Source of the DNA: Sphingomonas sp.
GTDB lineage: Bacteria; Pseudomonadota; Alphaproteobacteria; Sphingomonadales; Sphingomonadaceae
DNA: 64,000 bases
Direction of reading: 5' to 3'
Assembly: GCF_017304635.1 (NCBI RefSeq)
Contig: NZ_JAFKMA010000002.1
Span: 62,001 to 126,000 of the forward strand
Shown here: in pieces, positions 61,709-64,000 of the stretch
Layout of the letters: the number at the start of each line of letters is the position of its first letter
Position numbering within the stretch: the stretch's first letter is position 1
Program-made: the position numbers and the translations under genes
Notes under the pieces: generated by a model
Database searches by the model: none
The model's input: only the letters and a program-made list of their open reading frames with translations
Told to the model about the DNA's origin: nothing

Positions 61709-62634
61709 AAACGCTCGTCTGGGTCGAACATGACGGCAGCACCGTCAAGGATGCCACGCTTGCCGTGGTCACCGCCGCGGCGAAGCTCGGCGAGGTTCAT
61801 CTGCTGGTCGCGGGGCAAGGCGTGGACGGCGTCGCCGCCGAGGCCGCCAGGATCGCCGGCGTCGGCAAGGTCCATGTCGCCGACGACGCGGCCTATGCCC
61901 ACGCGCTGGCCGAGAACGTCGCGCCACTCGTCGTGCAACTAATGGGCGATCACGACGCGTTCCTCGCGCCCGCCACATCGAACGGCAAGAATATCGCGCC
62001 GCGCGTCGCCGCTCTGCTCGACGTGATGCAGATCAGCGACATCCTGTCGGTCGAGAGCGACGACACCTTCACCCGCCCGATCTACGCCGGCAACGCGATC
62101 GCGACCGTCCAGACGAAGGACGCGAAGAAGGTCATCACCGTGCGCGGCACCGCGTTCGACAAGGCCGCGGCCGAGGGCGGCTCGGCGGCAATCGAGAAGG
62201 TGGCGACGACCGGCGATGCCGGCGTCTCGACCTTCGTCGGGCAGGAGATCGCCAAGCTCGAACGCCCCGAACTGACCAGCGCCAAGGTGATCGTGTCGGG
62301 CGGCCGCGCGTTGCAGAACAGCGAGAACTTCCACGCGCTGATCGAACCGCTCGCCGACAAGCTCGGCGCCGGCGTCGGCGCCAGCCGCGCGGCGGTCGAT
62401 GCGGGCTACGTCCCCAACGACTATCAGGTCGGCCAGACCGGCAAGATCGTCGCCCCCGAAGTCTATATCGCGGTCGGCATCTCCGGCGCGATCCAGCACC
62501 TGGCGGGCATGAAGGATTCGAAGACGATCATCGCCATCAACAAGGACGAGGACGCCCCGATCTTCCAGGTCGCCGACATCGGCCTGGTGGGAGACCTGTT
62601 CAAGGTCGTGCCGGAACTGACGGAGAAGCTGTAG
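61705..62634 (+). CDS. etfA: electron transfer flavoprotein subunit alpha
   Basis: 309 residues. The C-terminal FAD domain has [40 protein letters not shown] and [13 protein letters not shown], all diagnostic. GTG start overlaps the etfB stop. Followed by 277 bp containing a diverged repeat and a terminator for the opposite strand. Confidence 0.96.
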   Translation: MKTLVWVEHDGSTVKDATLAVVTAAAKLGEVHLLVAGQGVDGVAAEAARIAGVGKVHVADDAAYAHALAENVAPLVVQLMGDHDAFLAPATSNGKNIAPRVAALLDVMQISDILSVESDDTFTRPIYAGNAIATVQTKDAKKVITVRGTAFDKAAAEGGSAAIEKVATTGDAGVSTFVGQEIAKLERPELTSAKVIVSGGRALQNSENFHALIEPLADKLGAGVGASRAAVDAGYVPNDYQVGQTGKIVAPEVYIAVGISGAIQHLAGMKDSKTIIAINKDEDAPIFQVADIGLVGDLFKVVPELTEKL

Positions 62635-62770
62635 GCGCGATTACGCTCGCGCTGGTGCGGGCGGTTCCGCCGCTCGCAACAACTCGACCGGCCGGCAGCG
62701 CCAAGGCGCTGGCCGACGGCACGGGATTTACTCCCGCGTCGTACCCGACCGACCCGTCGCTTTACGAAAA

Positions 62771-62807
62771 AAAGAGTAAGCCCCGTCGCGACTGGCGCGG
62801 CGGGGCT
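62771..62807 (-). terminator. intrinsic terminator of the leftward gene at 62912
   Basis: AGCCCCG-TCGCG and CGCGGCGGGGCT form a 12-bp stem; on the minus strand it is followed by TTACTCTTTTTTT. The stem begins about 105 bp past the stop at 62912. Confidence 0.65.
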
Positions 62808-62911
62808 CCCTGAACGATAAGTCGCGCGAGGCGCCGTATCGCCAATCGCTGTCACTTTCGTTCGAGCTGGGTATCAGCGCGGCAGTATCGGCAAAGGTTC
62901 CCGGCATCCCG

Positions 62912-63862
62912 TCATTTTCGCGCGGCGCGATACTCGGCGTCCCACCGCTCGCGCTGTTTCGCTTGCTCGGCGAGGTCGGGGACCGACAGCGCACGGCGTA
63001 GCGCGTCGGAGACCAGCGAGCGATCGTACGGCTCCTGCGTTGCCGGCTGGGCGGGCGGCATCTGGAATTGCGTGCCGAACACTTGCTTCTGCCCGATCCG
63101 TTGCAGATACCGGTCGAGCGTCGCGCTGGCGAGCCAGTCGGCGTCGGCCCGCCCGCGTGCGATCGCGACCATCGCGAGCGCGTGCGCCAGCAGGAAGTCG
63201 TCCGGCGCCTCGCCGTGCTGATAGACGTACGCCGCATGGAAGAAGTCGTCGGCGCTGTGCAGCATGTCGGCGTCGAGCAGCGCTTTCGTCCGCGCCCGCC
63301 GCGCCCGGTCGTGCGGGAGTACCATGGTCCAGTCGGTCCGCGCGCCGGCGATGCGGTCGGCCTGGTCGGCGTCGAACAGGGCGGTCATCTCGGCGCTGGT
63401 CGGCCAATGCTGGTCGACGGGATAGAGCGCGGCGGGATCGGGCACGATCGGGCGTTCGTCGGGTGTGGCGCGGTCGAGCACCAACGGGGCGTCCGGCCCG
63501 CCGACCCAGCGCAGCCGTGCGGTGCCGTCCGGCATCGCGCGCAGCACCATCGAGTCGCGCGCGTTCGGTTCGGCACCGGCGAAGTCGAGACGCAGGCCGT
63601 CGCCGTCCACGCTGGCGGCGGCAAGCGGGCGAGCGACGATCGGGCCCGCGACATGCGACAGGATCCGCCAGCTGTCGTCCGACTGGAAGTGGAGCGGGCG
63701 CCACCATGTGCCGTGCCAGCCGCTGCGATCACGGTCGAGCGCGAGGATCATCACGACGTGGCCGTGCGATCGGACCGCCCAGCGTCCCACTACATCGCCC
63801 GGTGCCGCTCGCGCCGGCATCGCGACGATCAGCATCACCAGCGCAAGCATCCATCGCGTCAT
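62912..63862 (-). CDS. hypothetical exported protein
   Basis: 316 residues. Signal peptide [19 protein letters not shown], then a beta-rich part like a lipocalin-type domain (GDVVGRWAVRSHGHVVMILALD, WHGTWWRPLHFQSD) and from about 150 a helical part with LLDADMLHSADDFFHAAYVYQHG and AHALAMVAIARGRADADWL, similar to the helical repeats of DUF6624-like proteins. Enzymatic function not known. The start overlaps the nhaA stop by one base (TGATG). Confidence 0.65.
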   Translation of the reverse strand: MTRWMLALVMLIVAMPARAAPGDVVGRWAVRSHGHVVMILALDRDRSGWHGTWWRPLHFQSDDSWRILSHVAGPIVARPLAAASVDGDGLRLDFAGAEPNARDSMVLRAMPDGTARLRWVGGPDAPLVLDRATPDERPIVPDPAALYPVDQHWPTSAEMTALFDADQADRIAGARTDWTMVLPHDRARRARTKALLDADMLHSADDFFHAAYVYQHGEAPDDFLLAHALAMVAIARGRADADWLASATLDRYLQRIGQKQVFGTQFQMPPAQPATQEPYDRSLVSDALRRALSVPDLAEQAKQRERWDAEYRAARK

Positions 63863-64000
63863 CACCGTCTCCCCGCCCAGCGCAACACGCCATACCCCGC
63901 CAGCGCCGATGCGAGCGAGCCGGCCAGCACGCCGAGCTTGACGCGATCGATCATCGCCGCGTCGCCGGGAAAGGCGAGGCCGCCGATGAACAGGCTCATG
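63862..64000 (-). CDS. nhaA: Na+/H+ antiporter NhaA, C-terminal end (runs off the window)
   Basis: Only the last 45 or so codons are present. [13 protein letters not shown] is the conserved last transmembrane region of NhaA, followed by a hydrophobic helix ([18 protein letters not shown]) and a basic end RWAGRR. It exchanges Na+ for H+ across the inner membrane. Stop overlaps the following gene's ATG (TGATG). Confidence 0.85.
   Translation of the reverse strand, partial: MSLFIGGLAFPGDAAMIDRVKLGVLAGSLASALAGYGVLRWAGRR

Noticed and set aside
62650..62720. Eighth composite palindromic repeat after etfA
   Set aside because: GGCGGTTCCGCC and AGCGCCAAGGCGCT hairpins are arranged similarly, but the linkers do not match, so it was not counted.

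Overview
The window is GC-rich chromosomal DNA, most likely from a sphingomonad (Alphaproteobacteria, Sphingomonas or a close relative). Pointers are the gene families: CrtZ carotenoid hydroxylase, seven-iron ferredoxin FdxA, a TIGR02186/TSUP pair, an NfrB-like glycosyltransferase, CarD, DUF1489, DUF3297 and a lone Flp pilin. Many start codons are GTG or TTG, and neighbouring genes are often joined by GTGA or ATGA overlaps. This is inferred from gene content; no rRNA is present to confirm it. No prophage, insertion sequence, CRISPR array or recognised defence island was found.

Layout. 1-1054: 5' end of argH and a divergent thioredoxin lipoprotein. 1316-12012: an aldose catabolism locus with an SDR, a GH130/43-like protein, an aldose dehydrogenase (Gal/AraA type), an AraD1/GguC protein, KDPGal aldolase, DgoK, a GluP/FucP sugar permease, periplasmic aldose epimerase, a XylD-type sugar-acid dehydratase and a FadR-type GntR regulator. 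It looks like a shared upper pathway feeding two lower branches. 12224-18227: tRNA-Gln, ppx, rlmE, an HTH protein, rpoZ, a phospholipase D-type lipid enzyme and a PmtA-like methyltransferase. 18359-24442: monooxygenase-like protein, MFS transporter, SDR, a full-length CDC48-type AAA ATPase, a terminated short transcript candidate, a LysR regulator and flp. 24588-31587: cyclophilin, mgtE, DUF1489, three DUF2807 paralogues, carD, fdxA. 31785-43929: S4 protein, SUV3-like helicase, glycosyltransferase, M23 peptidase, HerA ATPase, TIGR02186/TSUP pair, NfrA/NfrB-like pair. 44011-48592: acyltransferase, amidohydrolase, penicillin-acylase-type enzyme. 48657-53032: tRNA-Phe, yacG-rng-maf-infA, DUF3297, a Tyr-rich exported protein, EVE protein and P-loop kinase. 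53225-64000: cyclophilin, typA, prs, PilZ protein, lipoproteins, crtZ, sucC, etfBA, and the end of nhaA.

The most unusual content is between the genes. At least four dispersed repeat families occur: (i) long near-perfect inverted repeats of about 80 bp with a conserved GGATAC loop (4 copies); (ii) a composite element of up to three small palindromes in fixed order, mostly at gene 3' ends (7 copies); (iii) GTCAAGTTTGTCAAGTTT-type repeats; (iv) paired palindromes of the GTCATCCCGGC type, one of which appears to be translated in frame inside the SUV3-like helicase. A 268-bp nested inverted repeat covers the region before sucC. A short transcript candidate ending in an intrinsic terminator lies between the CDC48 and LysR genes. 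Two 16-bp direct repeats sit upstream of one DUF2807 gene. All repeat and operator coordinates were read by eye.
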